Of a DNA stretch of 64,000 nt, positions 60,201 through 62,861 are shown in pieces. The translations under genes were made by a program, and so were the position numbers. The stretch is from Lewinellaceae bacterium. GTDB lineage: Bacteria; Bacteroidota; Bacteroidia; Chitinophagales; Saprospiraceae. Position 1 is the first letter of the stretch. Every line of letters begins with the position of its first letter. Location of the stretch: assembly GCA_020636225.1 (NCBI GenBank), contig JACJYI010000002.1:1-64000 (forward strand), written 5' to 3'. The notes beneath the pieces are model-generated. The model saw only the letters and a program-made list of their open reading frames with translations, searched no databases and was not told where the DNA came from.

Positions 60201-62793
60201 CACCGGTTGCATGACCTATACAGCAGGTGATCAGCCAGGTCTGTTTGTGGATACCCTGTGTATCATCGCATGTGATTCTGTCCAGAATGTTTGCGATACG
60301 ACATACCTGATCATTACGGTGACACCGGATTGTCCGGATATCGTCCTGGATGAAGTGGTCAACCTGAATATCCCGGATTGTGATGGACAGGCGGAATATT
60401 GTCTGGATATCCCATTGAATGAGATCGTGAACTACACGTTCTCAGAGAACGGTGTGCCATTCAATGGTATCATCGGTGGGTGCGACAATGATTCCCTGTT
60501 TGGATACAATTACTCTCTGATCCCTGGTCAGGGTAGTGCAGGGCCGTACATCCTGGATGAATGGTCGATCAACGGGGTGGTATTCTCTGGTCAGTTCCAG
60601 GACCTGAACGCACTGGTCGACAGCATGAACCTCTGGGATCCTGCCGGCAATTGGGTGATCGACAATGTCATCCTCAATATCATTGGCGGTGACAAGGTCT
60701 CTGACTATGGTCCATTGCGCATTACCCAGGTAAACACCTTTGTGAAAGCCAATATCCAGTTGAATGACCTGTTCATTCCATTGGGTACCCTGGTTGCGGT
60801 GGATACGGGGCTGCACGTCATTGTGATCACGGAGATCAGCACCGGATGCACGGATACCCTGACCCTCAATGTCAATTGCTTCGATTGCCCAGAGGTGTAC
60901 AGTGGTCCTGTGACTCTTGAACTGGCGGATTGCAATGATCTGGCTGAGATCTGTCTGGATATCAACATGATGGATCTGCCGGATGGCTATATCATCACCG
61001 ACAATGGAGATGATTACATGGGGGCGATTGAGCCTTGTGATGTGGATAGCTTCCTGTCCTACAACTACTTTGCTGTTGTCAACGCCGATCCACAAGGACC
61101 GTATACGGTCGAATTCTGGATCGTCAATGGCCAGTTCTATGGCGGTGAGGTCCAGGATATCCAGGCGCTGGTTGATTCGATGAATGTGTGGGATCCGACC
61201 GGCAACTGGCAGTTGGATGAAACCACCCAGATGATCACCGGAGGTGATCCTCAGAAGGACTATGGTATCCTCCGTGTCCTGAAGGGTGGATCAGAGCTTG
61301 CTGTTCTCCAACCGAACAGCCTGATCGTTCCCAATGGCGCCCAGATCCAGTTGGCAGCAGGTTCACATGAACTGGTTATCACCTCCACGGAAACGGGTTG
61401 TGTGAATACCTACAGTATCGAGGTGGAATGCACCATTGCTCCGCCGGAATACGATATCATCGATACGGTGGTGGTCCTTGGAGATACAGATACGTTGTGC
61501 CTGGATATCGATGATGTAGGCACGATCATCAGTTTCTCCAATCTCTGTCCTGATCTCTCGGATGGAAATGTTTCGATCCAGTGGTTCACCGGAACAAGCT
61601 GCTTTGCTTACACCGGATTGAACATTGGTGTCGATACCTTCTGCATCGAGATCTGCGGTGACCTGGGATGTGATTCCACGATGGTGATCATCCATGTGAT
61701 TCCTCCGACGATGAGTACTGATACGATCGAGACGACCGTGCTGATCGGATTCACCGATACGCTGTGTCTGAGTCCGCAGATCACCGGTCAGATCGACACT
61801 GTATTCAACATCTGTCCGGATGCTTCCGGGATGTTTGCTGACATCGTTTCTATAGATGGAACACCTTGTCTGGAAATTACCGGCGAGGCGATTGGTACGG
61901 ATACCGCCTGCATCGTGATCTGTGATGATCTGGGCACCTGTGATACCACCATTGTTGTGGTGCATGTGGTACCACCGACACCGGAAACAGTCGTCTATAC
62001 GATCGATGTTGGTCAGGATTCCATCCATTGCCTGGATCTGAACGAGTTGAGTGGCACGGTCCTGACGGTGACGGATATCTGTGCGGATCAGGAGATCGCT
62101 GTCGACTGGACCATCAATGACACCACACTGTGCATTGAATTTACCGGCCTCGCAGAGGGGGCAGATACAGCATGTATCGTCTTCTGTGATGCAGTTGCTT
62201 GCGACACGGTTTATATCGTGGTCAATGTGATTCCTGGCGGTGGACCGACCGATCAGCCTCCTGTGGCGGTCAATGACTCCTCCACCGTGAAGGAGAACCG
62301 GATGGTGATCATCAATGTGATGGCCAATGACACGCTCAATGGTCCATTCACTGGAGGTGGTATCATTACCGGACCGACACGCGGTACTGTGACGGGCACC
62401 TTGCCGGGCAACTTCACCTATAAGCCTCAGAACGGCTTCTGTGGAGGTGTCGACTCATTCACATACTACATTGCCAATGCCGTGGGTATGGATACGGCCA
62501 CCGTCTATGTCACTGTGGTCTGCCGGACCCTGGTGATTTACAGTGGTTTCTCGCCGAACGGCGACAATATCAACGATACCTTCATGATCGATGGTATCGA
62601 CGACTATCCGAATAACGAACTGACCGTCTTCAATCGCTGGGGTAACCAGGTATTCTACCGTCGTGGCTATACCACGGATGGTGGATGGGATGGTCGCTGG
62701 GAAGGTAATGACCTTCCGGATGGAACCTACTTCTACATCCTTCGGGATGGCGAAGGGGAAACCTACTCCGGCTATGTCCAGATCCATCGTTAA
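33226..62793 (+). CDS. Giant SprB-like surface protein with ~77 HYR/Ig-like repeats (9855 residues)
   Basis: One uninterrupted frame of about one megadalton. Order: signal peptide (VATLFLLVTVTCFLIPNASEG); jelly-roll-like domain (~94-302); a second N-terminal section with another jelly-roll-like domain (~550-745); a 452-residue module present twice (~748-1655) that opens with a PKD-like domain; ~77 HYR/Ig-like repeats (~1657-7822) with DTTPPV linkers and four to six cysteines each; seven SprB-type repeats (~7823-8355); three ~185-residue unknown modules interleaved with five ~95-residue modules and three ~85-residue modules; a cadherin-like domain (PVAVNDSSTVKENRM); and the type B T9SS sorting domain (YSGFSPNGDNINDTFMIDG to the end). 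SprB of gliding bacteria is a mobile adhesin with this C-terminus and a downstream sprF, as here. Role in gliding, adhesion or prey/particle binding is inferred. Confidence 0.88.
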   Translation: MRKLLETPGKVATLFLLVTVTCFLIPNASEGFPSDPSAFPPTKVPVHGSLDRQGAIGMSPDHDQAARQLVWMARPGVDATSSSREAATGVSMTPCGDNLINNGGYEDNSSSILSSNWRLGGSNGSRTVRLTSDNNTGDDIDDWMAAPNVYYVKKDGKTNNPQGEYFVWLPNKDQCFNTMPGVIKDLELCPGRPYTIKFKAAAWKNTLVNWVPQASIPTQKSTRLNIEFTFEGAPNNLEYQGQWALPQSSSWSNLNWQECTFTFYYDPSKPLSSVFFTNAANSGDSEVGVAIDDFGIYAEECTACPTDDWFFECGDGKTVDIYGKSIKDLNSSTLLIPNSNSVYQTVVELVYKGSNPGNSTTLKDNNNNTYTAYRISPVGASSNVWVYRALLPKVSSITYVPPSGYQSSVQSIVAYAFRITDVDSQESGTFTHISGYNNIKTLDLKVPVGTDVRNVDIELPISELTNDGRYLLIRATAGGKTAEKIIYGSDPALGGCCLNIVKVTIPDVPAATNTVTLTIDTRNWQNGQGVNGQSYVISGAVKAEAQCPVDCPLAVAYDLNTCAGSNPFNPGNGIAPSYLNNQECGDLDASKIKRLFSVESSCSNNTPFQSGKSVRLMYNHLASWSDNGQKAFAFTVNIPECVEGNLSGWRFWNNAPYKDENGSYNGYPAYYGYRILKNGVEVYQKIDLQTSANGWFQEIHDLQAVNALSYTGGETFTFEVMAYGPTGGGNNVWLVDQFEVYACCASQSVTPDFAIPTKICQDNPALFLADDIGNGTYSWTFSGDAMPNTATGKGPHFITWGSAGTKSVTLTYSNGSCSESITKNITVENCNEIECGLISVTVNKNSDCEESTGILNVDVCESCGTTYPITVYYTYNGVQQQAGPFNSDGNILTGLFAGVYENIYIVDNKGCTSNRVGPVVINAVGVAQTSTQTCDESVCIITDKLESDGKTRTFWIPGLPGLSDPRFKWVENGVFTVNANGTATLTGQMVSVVNPAYGFNVTINLVNRRNWAQWSALGRSYKGCADNNNNNNNYYQNWEYYEIAGTSKLVGFGNYSGTLTITHRPSDFTYGFQIGQGANVFNCDVPGVSAWFFYTGTLNGQQKSGSGDINALGGCGTGINDPSPEIPVLTCPPCQSVACDEDLNPANLGEPEVNCEDVNCNLTFADVYAGTYPEKLTRTWTASCNGKTATCKQEVILFNSNNPDFDVPGEICKDNPVVFEADDIGNGTYSWDFGPGAMPSTATGKGPHFVTWATAGTKTVKLTYSSGPCDQEISKQVIVKECDDIECGLISVTLDHESDCYSSTGVLNVNVCESCGTTYPITVFYTFNGVQQQAGPFNNDGNILTDLPPGIYSEIYIVDSKNCISNFVGPVVITASGVPQTSEETCEETECVITDKLESDGKTRTFWIPGLPNISDPRFKWVTDGRFVVNEDGTAQLTGQIVSVVNPSYGFNVTINLKNRKNWAQWSALGRSYKGCADNDPSNNNYYQEWEYYEIASTSKLVGTGSFSGTLNLSHRPSDLTYGFQIGQGANVFNCDVPGVSAWFFYNGTINGKQKSGSGDINGLGGCGTGVTDPSPEISVLTCPPCKTVECTESLDPANLGYPTENCEDVSCNITYTDSFNGTCPKVLTRTWKATCTNKIATCQQEVIILDTKKPTLNQKPADVTVECSEVPNPPVVTASDNCGATVTYTEVRQDGNCTDNYTLTRTWKATDICGNTDVHTQKITVKDTSNPTFTGFPADMTVECNAVPNPANPGGQDNCDQNVTITYLGETSEAGNCADNYTLTRTWKAEDNCGNTRTKSQKITVRDTTKPVFSNVPADVTVECDNIPTPGNPTASDNCDNNVTITYEGQVRTDGNCPDAYTLTRTWKAEDNCGNTKTATQKITVRDTQKPEFTYVPAAITVECDEVPAPDTPTAEDNCDNNVTITYEGQVRANGNCLDTYTLTRTWKAEDNCGNTKTVTQKITVRDTQDPVFVNFPADITVECHLVPNPATPGGDDNCDLDVTVTYLGESRQDGNCEDRYILIRTWKVEDNCGNTKTASQKITVKDDTAPIVTCPSNITIECSDDFTPTGAGYATSTDNCDPDPTETYTDATINGNCADNYKIERTWKATDRCGNVSTTCKQTITIEDTTKPIVTCPSNITIECSDDFTPNGAGYATSTDNCDPDPTETYTDATIDGNCPDNYKIERTWKATDRCGNVSTTCKQTITIEDTTKPIVTCPSNITIECSDDFTPTGAGYATSTDNCDPDPTETYTDATIDGNCPDNYKIERTWKATDRCGNVSTTCKQTITIEDTTKPIVSCPSNITIECSDDFTPTGAGYATSTDNCDPDPTETYTDATIDGNCADNYKIERTWKATDRCGNVSTTCKQTITIEDTTKPIVTCPSNITIECSDDFTPNGAGYATSTDNCDPDPTETYTDATIDGNCPDNYKIERTWKATDRCGNVSTTCKQTITIEDTTKPIVTCPSNITIECSDDFTPTGAGYATSTDNCDPDPTETYTDATIDGNCPDNYKIERTWKATDRCGNVSTTCKQTITIEDTTKPIVTCPSNITIECSDDFTPTGAGYATSTDNCDPDPTETYTDATIDGNCPDNYKIERTWKATDRCGNVSTTCKQTITIEDTTKPIVTCPSNITIECSDDFTPTGAGYATSTDNCDPDPTETYTDATIDGNCPDNYKIERTWKATDRCGNVSTTCKQTITIEDTTKPIVTCPSNITIECSDDFTPTGAGYATSTDNCDPDPTETYTDATIDGNCPDNYKIERTWKATDRCGNVSTTCKQTITIEDTTPPVVTCPSNITIECSDDFTPTGAGYATSTDNCDPDPTETYTDATIDGNCPDNYKIERTWKATDRCGNVSTTCKQTITIEDTTPPVVTCPSNITIECSDDFTPTGAGYATSTDNCDPDPTETYTDATIDGNCPDNYKIERTWKATDRCGNVSTTCKQTITIEDTTPPVVTCPSNITIECSDDFTPTGAGYATSTDNCDPDPTETYTDATINGNCPDNYKIERTWKATDRCGNVSTTCKQTITIEDTTPPVVTCPSNITIECSDDITPTGAGYATSTDNCDPDPTETYTDATIDGNCPDNYKIERTWKATDRCDNVSTTCKQTITIEDTTKPIVTCPSNITIECSDDFTPTGAGYATSTDNCDPDPTETYTDATIDGNCPDNYKIERTWKATDRCGNVSTTCKQTITIEDTTPPVVTCPSNITIECSDDFTPTGAGYATSTDNCDPDPTETYTDATIDGNCPDNYKIERTWKATDRCGNVSTTCKQTITIEDTTKPIVTCPSNITIECSDDFTPTGAGYATSTDNCDPDPTETYTDATIDGNCPDNYKIERTWKATDRCGNVSTTCKQTITIEDTTPPVVTCPAGITIECSDDFTPTGAGYATSTDNCDPDPTETFTDATIPGICEDNYKIERTWKATDRCGNVSTTCKQTITIEDTTPPVLIGCPDDITVECDAVPTTPVVTATDNCDPDVEILIISGIANVICPDGYTIEIKWTAIDNCDNATSCEQKVTVQDTQPPVFDNTPADITVECDNVPGPEVVTAKDNCDQDVEVTYNQVRTDGSCPDSYTLTRTWIAIDNCDNATTHTQKVTVQDTTPPVFDNKPADITVECDNVPGPVTVTAKDNCDLDVEVTYNQVKTDGNCPDSYTLTRTWIALDNCGNASTHVQKVTVEDTTPPVFDNKPADITVECDNVPAPEVVTAKDNCDQDVEVTYNQVKTDGNCPDSYTLTRTWIAIDNCGNTATHVQKVTVEDTTPPVFDNKPADITVECDNVPAPEVVTANDNCDQDVEVTYNQVKTDGNCPDSYTLTRTWIAIDNCGNTATHVQKVTVQDTTPPVFDNKPTDITVECDNVPAPEVVTATDNCDLNVDVTYNQVKTDGSCPDYYTLTRTWIAIDNCGNTTTHVQKVTVEDTTPPVFDNKPADITVECDNVPAPEVVTATDNCDQDVDVTYNQVKTDGSCPDSYTLTRTWIALDNCGNASTHVQKVTVEDTTPPVFDNKPADITVECDNVPGPVTVTAKDNCDLDVEVTYNQVKTDGSCPDYYTLTRTWIAIDNCGNTATHVQKVTVQDTTPPVFDNKPADITVECDNVPGPVTVTATDNCDLDVEVTYNQVKTDGNCPDSYTLTRTWIALDNCGNASTHVQKVTVEDTTPPVFDNKPADITVECDNVPAPEVVTAKDNCDLDVEVTYNQVKTDGSCPDYYTLTRTWIAIDNCGNTATHVQKVTVEDTTPPVFDNKPSDITVECDNVPAPEVVTATDNCDQDVEVTYNQIKTDGSCPDYYTLTRTWIALDNCGNATTHVQKVTVEDTTPPVFDNKPSDITVECDNVPAPEVVTATDNCDQDVEVTYNQVKTDGSCPDYYTLTRTWIALDNCGNAATHVQKVTVEDTTPPVFDNTPADITVECDNVPGPEVVTASDNCDQDVDVTYNQVKTDGSCPDYYTLTRTWIAIDNCGNAATHVQKVTVEDTTPPVFDNTPADITVECDNVPGPEVVTAQDNCDQDVDVTYNQVKTDGSCPDYYTLTRTWIAIDNCGNAATHVQKVTVQDTTPPVFDNKPADITVECDNVPGPEVVTATDNCDQDVDVTYNEVKTDGNCPDYYTLTRTWIALDNCGNATTHVQKVTVEDTTAPVLNNKPADITVECDNVPDAEVVTASDNCDDDVVVTYNQVKTDGSCPDYYTLTRTWIASDNCGNTATHVQKVTVEDTTPPVFDNKPADITVECDNVPGPDPVTATDNCDQDVEVTYNQVKTDGSCPDYYTLTRTWIAIDNCGNAATHVQKVTVEDTTPPVFDNKPADITVECDNVPGPDPVTATDNCDQDVDVTYNQVKTDGSCPDYYTLTRTWIAIDNCGNAATHIQKVTVEDTTPPVFDNTPSDITVECDNVPVPEVVTATDNCDLNVDVTYNQVRTDGSCPDYYTLTRTWIASDNCGNATTHVQKVTVIDTTPPVLNNKPADLTVECDAVPVAETVTATDNCDTNVEVTYNEVRTDGSCPDTYTLTRTWIALDNCGNATTHVQKVNVQDTTPPVFSSKPADVTVECDGIPSAPPVTATDNCDANVTVTFNEVLTAGSCANNGTLTRTWVAIDNCGNATTHVQKVTVQDTTEPTFDNPPADITVECDNVPGPVAVTASDNCDVDVTVNYGQVKTDGPCPDSYILTRTWIATDDCDNKATHTQKVTVQDTKPPVFTNKPVDVTVECDAVPAIPTVTATDNCDQDVVVTFNEVRTDGSCPDSYILSRSWVAIDNCGNATTHVQKVTVRDTKSPVFDLKPADVTVECDAVPAPLVVTATDNCDINVTVTYTEIRTNGTCPDSYVLTRTWVAIDNCDNPTTHVQKVTVRDTQAPVFLTTPTDLTVNCDEVPPLFVPEVDDNCDDQVTVTLAETVLPGSCTNSILIQRVWTAVDNCGNTSQVTQKITTEDTEPPVLIGVPDDNTVECGVQDIPPVPNVTATDNCDQNVSIVFTEVVVDGSCPGNYTIIRTWVASDNCGNTASDQQQIFVGDNSAPTFINPPADLTVECDAVPNPVAVNAEDACDDDIQVTFTEVRQDGPCPDSYTLVRTWTATDNCDNAATHVQKVNVRDTTPPVLNLKPADITVDCDEVVNVPNVTATDNCDLNVTVTYTVVTTPGNCPGNSIETRTWVAIDNCDNATTHVQKITFVDDEPPVFSNVPVDMTVDCSNIPPIVDPTATDNCSGVFIAFNEAFLPGACAGNFTLTRTWVAEDDCGNSVSVQQVVVVTNDSEPQFDSVPGDITVECDNIPTAPTLTANNDCGANVDVTYTEVRVDGSCPDSYLLVRTWTAADDCGNTAKVTQNITVRDTKAPVFNSQPADVTVECNAVPSAAVLTATDNCDADVNVTYNQVTTPGPCQDAYILTRTWIAIDNCGNATTHVQKVTVVDTTPPVLTGVPDDVTAECGAINIPPVATVTGSDNCDANVQVTFTETKIDGACPDSYTLIRLWTATDNCGNTATGQQTISVGDNTPPEFTSTPVNVTVECDAVPAVPNLTATDNCDVNVTITYNQVSTPGTCPDSYVLTRTWVAIDNCDNATTHVQKITVIDTTPPVLVGVPADVTADCGGSNVPPVATVTATDNCDANVSVSFTETQIDGACPNSYTLVRTWIATDNCGNTATGKQTISVGDTTPPVFTSTAADVTVECSSIPGVGSVTATDNCDNNVTVTFSEVTTPGICADSYVITRTWIAIDNCDNATTMVQKITVVDTTPPVLVNVPIDVTADCGDNNIPTVPTVTATDNCDPDVAVSFVETKIDGSCPDSYTLVRRWTATDNCGNTSTGEQKITVGDITPPVFNLKPADVTVQCDAVPGVATVTATDDCDANVTVTYNEVKTPGTCVDSYILTRTWVAIDNCGNAATYVQKITVIDTTPPVLVGIPADVSANCDGGNIPPVATVTASDNCDVNIQVSFVETKIDGACPDSYTLIRRWTATDNCGNTATGEQKISVGDTTPPEFVTTPVDLTVECDAIPGTGSVVAVDDCDASVNVTFSEVITAGVCTDSYVITRTWVAIDNCDNANTHVQKITVHDTTPPVLVNVPTDVTANCDGGNIPAVPTVTATDNCDVNVQVTFTEVKIDGTCPNSYTLIRTWVATDNCGNSSTGEQKISVGDTTPPEFDVDPQDLTVECDAIPVVGSVWAIDNCDPDPTITYNEVITPGTCPDNFIITRTWIAIDNCDNANTLVQKITVEDNTPPVLIGVPADVTADCDGNGTPPIATVTATDNCDADVEVTFAETEVNGGCAGSFVITRTWTATDNCGNTATAQQTISVGDATPPVLVGVPANVTVECDAVPTVAVVTAEDACDPDVDVQYTESTQPGTCEHSYTLIRSWSAEDECGNVASATQTITVVDSTPPVLVGVPEDVTGECNDDGMPPPIANVTATDNCDTDVTITLSEIMVDGPCEGTYVLTRIWTATDACGNSVSDEQVITAVDETAPALGTIPEDVTVECDAIPTPGTVTAYDLCAGTLTAVLSEQVVPGACEDSYTLIRTWTAEDPCGNSSSDAQTIVVRDTKPPVFGPVPKDITLDCDGGPIPPANTVTATDNCDADVTVNLVEIETPGLCDGAYTITRTWTAVDNCGNTSTKVQHIYVGDATAPDLVGVPGDATVECDAVPTPANVTADDACDDDVDVVFSEQIIPGTCPDAFTIIRSWSAEDDCGNATSASQTIVVEDTTAPVLVGVPADVTADCDGNDVPPVATVTATDNCDVNVTVTFSESEVAGGCAGSYVITRVWTATDNCGNTATGVQTISVGDAIPPVLVGVPGDATVECDNVPDPTIVTAEDACDDDVEVIFNETIQDGPCEDSYTLIRTWIAEDECGNSTSASQTVVVEDTTAPVLVGIPVDMTGECNDDGMPPPIANVSASDNCDSDVEITLTETYVDGPCEGTYVLTRLWTATDNCGNTATGQHTITAVDGLPPALGAVPADLTIQCDEAIPTPANVFVEDLCAGDVEAVLSEEIVPGTCEDSYILIRTWTATDPCGNSSSESQLITIVDTKAPVLGPVPKDVTLDCDGGDIPPANPVTATDNCDQDVDVTFTETEVPGNCAGAYTVTRTWVATDNCGNTSSKVQHIYVGDATAPEILGVPADITLECSTDDPPLPTVTVEDLCDPNPMLSLSEETIQGNCPGNYTLVRTWTAEDACGNTATAAYSILIGDHTAPEFDGDLPEDMTIECDADVPAAVNLTALDNCDPDIDVLFDEVITPGICPQSYTITRTWEAEDDCGNQVKHVQVIFVEDTTAPIIDGVPADVTINLLLGEVIPGIPMDVEATDNCDDQVIPTFEEQVIDGSCGYQIVRTWVAEDECGNLAIQSQTITVVEGLEIELDVIHKTCDSLGSISVNVISGQTPIIYTWADLPGVTDADVRNDLEAGSYSLTVTDANGCSAVFEQILVKDECNCIYPEVDTILISQPTCAGGDGSIEILLVNDLADYTFMWSPNVSTTNTADGLDAGEYEVRIVFKDNPDCFIKLTIMLTNPDAPEAEIVNKTPETCAGKDGSATLSPVEYLYTWPDGFTGSFRDDLTAGTYTVQVLDTATNCVADIIVTIGKEDGIEVDVVSTTAETCVGANGSAVLSPAIYDYLWSDGGTGATRDDLSAGTYVVTATDSKTGCSATLDLVIELENTLVASAVIVQQPDCQTETGSVTITVTGGSGTYSFSWGGGATKDDLGSGDYTVTVTDQVSLCQTVVHFTLLDNTAGLTIIADTLISLTCSDSENGSLTYQLVPAPGFSMPANVVFVDASGTQVENGSLTAGNYCLRVFDANNCFAGEHCFTVEAPAPIEASVTITPQGCDTLGTITLDISGGTDPYTVDWAHLPGSNNVQNLVDLSAGLYSCVITDANGCTVALNALVVEDICNPCPPSLDSLTVYTDDCDEPGCVCLEIPLANYHDYVVLWNGDLYDEPVSGCQFDSVIAYTYYTLLGFGYAGPYELQSWTVNGQVFSGIFQDVEDLVDSMNVWDPTGNWMQLPSQLLIVGGDFSKTYGKMNVKQLAFPNSFAEIGFNYGIVATTTKILLPVGTHELVIYEQGEVCGDTLIVTVICEPDTMLTTDTLYVQVPVNETTTACVELESGFDDGQVTYSLCAGGTTGSSAFGEWALNADGCLTYTAYDDPGVFVDEICVVACNGAGQCDTTIIVVSITPKAPPTLDTLYMVLPVNTTDTLCVTLEPMFDPFSTTFVLSNGGTMGGSTYGAWTLTDAGCLIYNAGDTPGDGVDTICVIATNTMGTMDTTCIIVTITEELPCETVIDTIHVSIEVSSADQICVELEPCMDEASTSYTTCSGVNAGITNYGEWVLNVNTGCINYASGTLAGDQVDTLCVIACDSLANVCDTTYIIVTITEELPCETTPDTVYVTMEVNASEVVCVELEECMDEASITYSTCAGVNFGVTPYGEWALNASNGCIGYNSGATPGDQVDTLCVIACDSSGVCDTTYMIITITEEVPCEAVNDTLYISVPVNGAAFACASLEACLDTAALSFTSCSGDIEGVTNYGSWILDVTTGCMTYTAGDQPGLFVDTLCIIACDSVQNVCDTTYLIITVTPDCPDIVLDEVVNLNIPDCDGQAEYCLDIPLNEIVNYTFSENGVPFNGIIGGCDNDSLFGYNYSLIPGQGSAGPYILDEWSINGVVFSGQFQDLNALVDSMNLWDPAGNWVIDNVILNIIGGDKVSDYGPLRITQVNTFVKANIQLNDLFIPLGTLVAVDTGLHVIVITEISTGCTDTLTLNVNCFDCPEVYSGPVTLELADCNDLAEICLDINMMDLPDGYIITDNGDDYMGAIEPCDVDSFLSYNYFAVVNADPQGPYTVEFWIVNGQFYGGEVQDIQALVDSMNVWDPTGNWQLDETTQMITGGDPQKDYGILRVLKGGSELAVLQPNSLIVPNGAQIQLAAGSHELVITSTETGCVNTYSIEVECTIAPPEYDIIDTVVVLGDTDTLCLDIDDVGTIISFSNLCPDLSDGNVSIQWFTGTSCFAYTGLNIGVDTFCIEICGDLGCDSTMVIIHVIPPTMSTDTIETTVLIGFTDTLCLSPQITGQIDTVFNICPDASGMFADIVSIDGTPCLEITGEAIGTDTACIVICDDLGTCDTTIVVVHVVPPTPETVVYTIDVGQDSIHCLDLNELSGTVLTVTDICADQEIAVDWTINDTTLCIEFTGLAEGADTACIVFCDAVACDTVYIVVNVIPGGGPTDQPPVAVNDSSTVKENRMVIINVMANDTLNGPFTGGGIITGPTRGTVTGTLPGNFTYKPQNGFCGGVDSFTYYIANAVGMDTATVYVTVVCRTLVIYSGFSPNGDNINDTFMIDGIDDYPNNELTVFNRWGNQVFYRRGYTTDGGWDGRWEGNDLPDGTYFYILRDGEGETYSGYVQIHR
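35467..38187 (+). repeat. 452-residue module in tandem duplicate
   Basis: Period 1356 bp, measured from GAGTGC at 35725 to the same site at 37081. Each copy holds a PKD-like domain (DDIGNGTYSW), an ECGLISVT section, and a domain with RRNWAQWSALGRSYKGCADN in copy 1 and RKNWAQWSALGRSYKGCADN in copy 2. Confidence 0.9.
38188..39384 (+). repeat. HYR-like array A, 5 units
   Basis: Five divergent units of 77, 80, 80, 80 and 80 residues with PADVTVEC, DNCD, YTLTRTWKAEDNCGN and QKITVRD landmarks and four cysteines each. Confidence 0.9.
39385..43566 (+). repeat. HYR-like array B, 17 units of exactly 246 bp
   Basis: Seventeen consecutive 82-residue units without a single length change (4182 bp). Each has CPSNITIECSDD, STDNCDPDPTETYTDATI, NYKIERTWKATDRCGNVSTT and six cysteines (the last unit reads CPAGITIEC). 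Units are near-identical in protein and DNA. Confidence 0.95.
43567..49491 (+). repeat. HYR-like array C, 25 units of exactly 237 bp
   Basis: Twenty-five consecutive 79-residue units (5925 bp) without length change. Typical landmarks are FDNKPADITVECDNVP, DVEVTYNQVKTDG, YTLTRTWIAIDNCGN and HVQKVTVEDTTPP, with four cysteines each. The first unit is transitional and later ones more divergent. Confidence 0.95.
49492..56690 (+). repeat. HYR-like array D, about 30 divergent units
   Basis: Units of about 78-83 residues, mostly alternating between a long type (VLVGVPADVTADC, NIPPVATVTATDNCD, TATGEQKISVGDTTPP) and a short type (DVTVECDAVPG, ITRTWIAIDNCDNA). A six-unit block recurs with a 1443-bp period. 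The last unit has lost its first cysteine. Confidence 0.85.
56691..58290 (+). repeat. Seven SprB-type repeats
   Basis: Each has a TCxGxxGS-like opening (TCAGGDGSI, TCAGKDGSA, TCVGANGSA), an aromatic-W strand, and a DDLxAGxYxVTVTD-like close (DLEAGSYSLTVTDANGC). This is the pattern of the SprB repeat family. Confidence 0.8.
58291..61440 (+). repeat. Three unknown ~185-residue modules interleaved with five ~95-residue modules
   Basis: The long module occurs at about 58291-58845, 60330-60890 and 60890-61440; each contains a segment like DLVDSMNVWDPTGNW and VITSTETGC-type ends. The five short modules (58846-60330) contain GEWALNADGCLTY- and VDTLCVIACDS-like segments. Confidence 0.75.
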
Positions 62794-62803
62794 TTGATTT
62801 CCG

Positions 62804-62841
62804 GGGGCGCATTTGATTTCCCTGTCGAATGCGCCCCTTTT
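62804..62841 (+). terminator. Intrinsic terminator between the giant gene and the sprF-like gene
   Basis: A 13-pair stem (arms 62804-62816 and 62825-62837, one T-G wobble, GGGGCGCATT at the base) followed by TTTT. It ends 20 bases before the next ATG, so transcription of the SprF-like gene depends on read-through or a promoter inside the giant gene. Confidence 0.8.
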
Positions 62842-62861
62842 ACTGAATAAGTCCAAGACAA

